Assembly: GCA_003537495.1 (NCBI GenBank) | Contig: DPSB01000404.1 | Span: 1 to 7,334 of the forward strand | DNA from: Cytophagales bacterium | Lineage (GTDB): Bacteria > Bacteroidota > Bacteroidia > Cytophagales > Cyclobacteriaceae | Direction: 5' to 3' | DNA length: 7,334 nt | Shown here: positions 6,379 to 7,334 of the stretch, in pieces | Numbering within the stretch: position 1 is the stretch's first letter | Layout of the letters: each line of letters begins with the position of its first letter | Made by a program: the position numbers and the translations under genes | Notes under the pieces: model-generated | The model's database searches: none | What the model saw: only the letters and a program-made list of their open reading frames with translations | Told to the model about the DNA's origin: nothing

Positions 6379-7334
6379 TTACTTCATTTTGTAAGCGCCT
6401 CTTAGTGTAACACCGTAAATAGCACCATCACGGTCAATAGTCCAGACGGGGTAACCACCTCTTGGCGATTCTATATTCCAAGGAGAATTGATATCATACT
6501 GAAAAAATTTATCCGGCAGGCTTGTTGTCCACAGTAATGTTCCTGTTTCTCCATCAAAGCCCTGCATCCTGGTATCTTTCCATTCATTTTTTTCGTCAAC
6601 AATTCTTTCGCCTACGTAAAATGCTCCGCCAGACGAACACAATAAAGCGGCATTGGTAGAGATACTTCTTTTCCATACAAGGCTACCATCTGTTGTGCTA
6701 TAACCCCATATTGCTTTTTCCTTGCCTGTTTGCACTTCAGTTACCACAATGCTTCCGGCACCTACACGATTTATAATTTGTTGTTTGGGATGTGCTTTGG
6801 TTGTCCATAAAATTTTACCCGTTTTTTTATCAAAGGCTCTTAACCCTTCGCCATAAGGATTTGTAGTAGAACTTACAGGGCCATTAAGCCCCTGCACTTT
6901 AATAATTACTTTGTGATCAATAATCATGGGGATTCCGTCATCAGATTTGTAAGCACCTTTGTTATTCTTTTCTGTAATGGGCTGATCGGTATGCCGCCAC
7001 AATGTTATGCCACTCGTTAAATCTATAGCATGTAATTGCCGGGTGGGCGGGTCGGTTTGTTCTTTGCTTCTTGCAGATAAAAATAACACACCACCTTCTG
7101 ATGCACCTGCACTAAAAGTGGGCTTGTAATGCGGGTCTAATTTATCGGGCATGGCAAGTCGGAAATTGGTATTTTCCCAAACCACTTTATCAAGATTAGT
7201 ATTTAAGCCACTTAGTGTACTGTAGCCTTTTGAGGGGGATTGTGTTACAGCGGTAAAAACAGTTCCATAATTTCTGATGGGAGCTCTGGGTTTTACCATA
7301 TCTAATGAACGAACAATTTTACCAGTATTCAAAT
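6379..7334 (-). CDS. PQQ-type beta-propeller protein (5' end outside window)
   Basis: The frame is open from the right edge of the window to a TAA at 6379-6381, giving about 317 residues. The first visible residues, LNTGKIVRS, are the second half of a propeller motif, so the TTG at 7332 is an internal codon and not a start. Repeated blade motifs are visible: LHAIDLTSGITLWRH (100-114), LRAFDKKTGKILWTT (164-178), IWGYSTTDGSLVWKR (208-222) and MQGFDGETGTLLWTT (256-270). These follow the -a-D--tG---W pattern of PQQ-like (BamB- and dehydrogenase-type) propeller repeats. I see no convincing PQQ cofactor or calcium ligands, so a non-enzymatic, protein-binding or envelope role is possible. The end, YGVTLRGAYKMK, looks like a complete C-terminus. 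A shared transcript with the lipocalin-like gene 72 bp downstream is likely, but unproven. The missing N-terminus prevents any call on secretion. Confidence 0.75.
   Translation of the reverse strand, partial: LNTGKIVRSLDMVKPRAPIRNYGTVFTAVTQSPSKGYSTLSGLNTNLDKVVWENTNFRLAMPDKLDPHYKPTFSAGASEGGVLFLSARSKEQTDPPTRQLHAIDLTSGITLWRHTDQPITEKNNKGAYKSDDGIPMIIDHKVIIKVQGLNGPVSSTTNPYGEGLRAFDKKTGKILWTTKAHPKQQIINRVGAGSIVVTEVQTGKEKAIWGYSTTDGSLVWKRSISTNAALLCSSGGAFYVGERIVDEKNEWKDTRMQGFDGETGTLLWTTSLPDKFFQYDINSPWNIESPRGGYPVWTIDRDGAIYGVTLRGAYKMK

Overview
This 7.3 kb window looks like chromosomal DNA from a Bacteroidota bacterium, probably the Cytophagales/Chitinophagales side of the phylum. The support is a DUF5777-type outer-membrane barrel, a TTG-N19-TAnnTTTG promoter of the Bacteroidota type, weak or absent Shine-Dalgarno sequences, and secreted lipocalin-like and beta-propeller proteins. 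There are no RNA genes, insertion sequences, integrase genes or CRISPR arrays. Both ends of the window cut through genes.

Layout. Plus strand: the 3' part of a DUF5777 beta-barrel gene (1-789), a 93-bp gap with a small hairpin and a good Bacteroidota promoter, then a tightly packed three-gene operon. The operon encodes a sodium:solute symporter (883-2277), a YhfA-like OsmC protein (2264-2683, overlapping by 14 nt) and a MetZ-like PLP sulfhydrylase (2683-3861, overlapping by 1 nt). A short gap with an AT-rich hairpin (3869-3890) separates this operon from convergent genes. Minus strand, read right to left: a partial PQQ-type beta-propeller gene (7334-6379), a secreted protein with a MOG1/PsbP-like N-terminal domain and two lipocalin-like repeats (6306-4696), and a broken, 5'-truncated copy of that gene's 3' part (4635-3889).

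How the genes work together. The plus-strand operon probably couples sulfur amino-acid synthesis (MetZ) with a thiol-based redox protein (OsmC/YhfA) and an uptake system of unknown substrate; the coupling of roles is inference from gene overlap. The minus-strand genes look like cell-envelope or secreted proteins of unknown function.

The most interesting part is the lipocalin-like region. Three related domains (D1 and D2 in the intact gene, D3 in the remnant) lie in one reading frame broken by only two stop codons (TAG at 4696-4698, TAA at 4063-4065). The remnant starts sharply at 4629 with 62 bp identical to 5381-5442. The two copies lie 813 bp apart, exactly 271 codons, so recombination between them would swap D2 for D3 in frame. 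This resembles a displaced C-terminal cassette. Simple decay of a tandem duplicate is the conservative reading.
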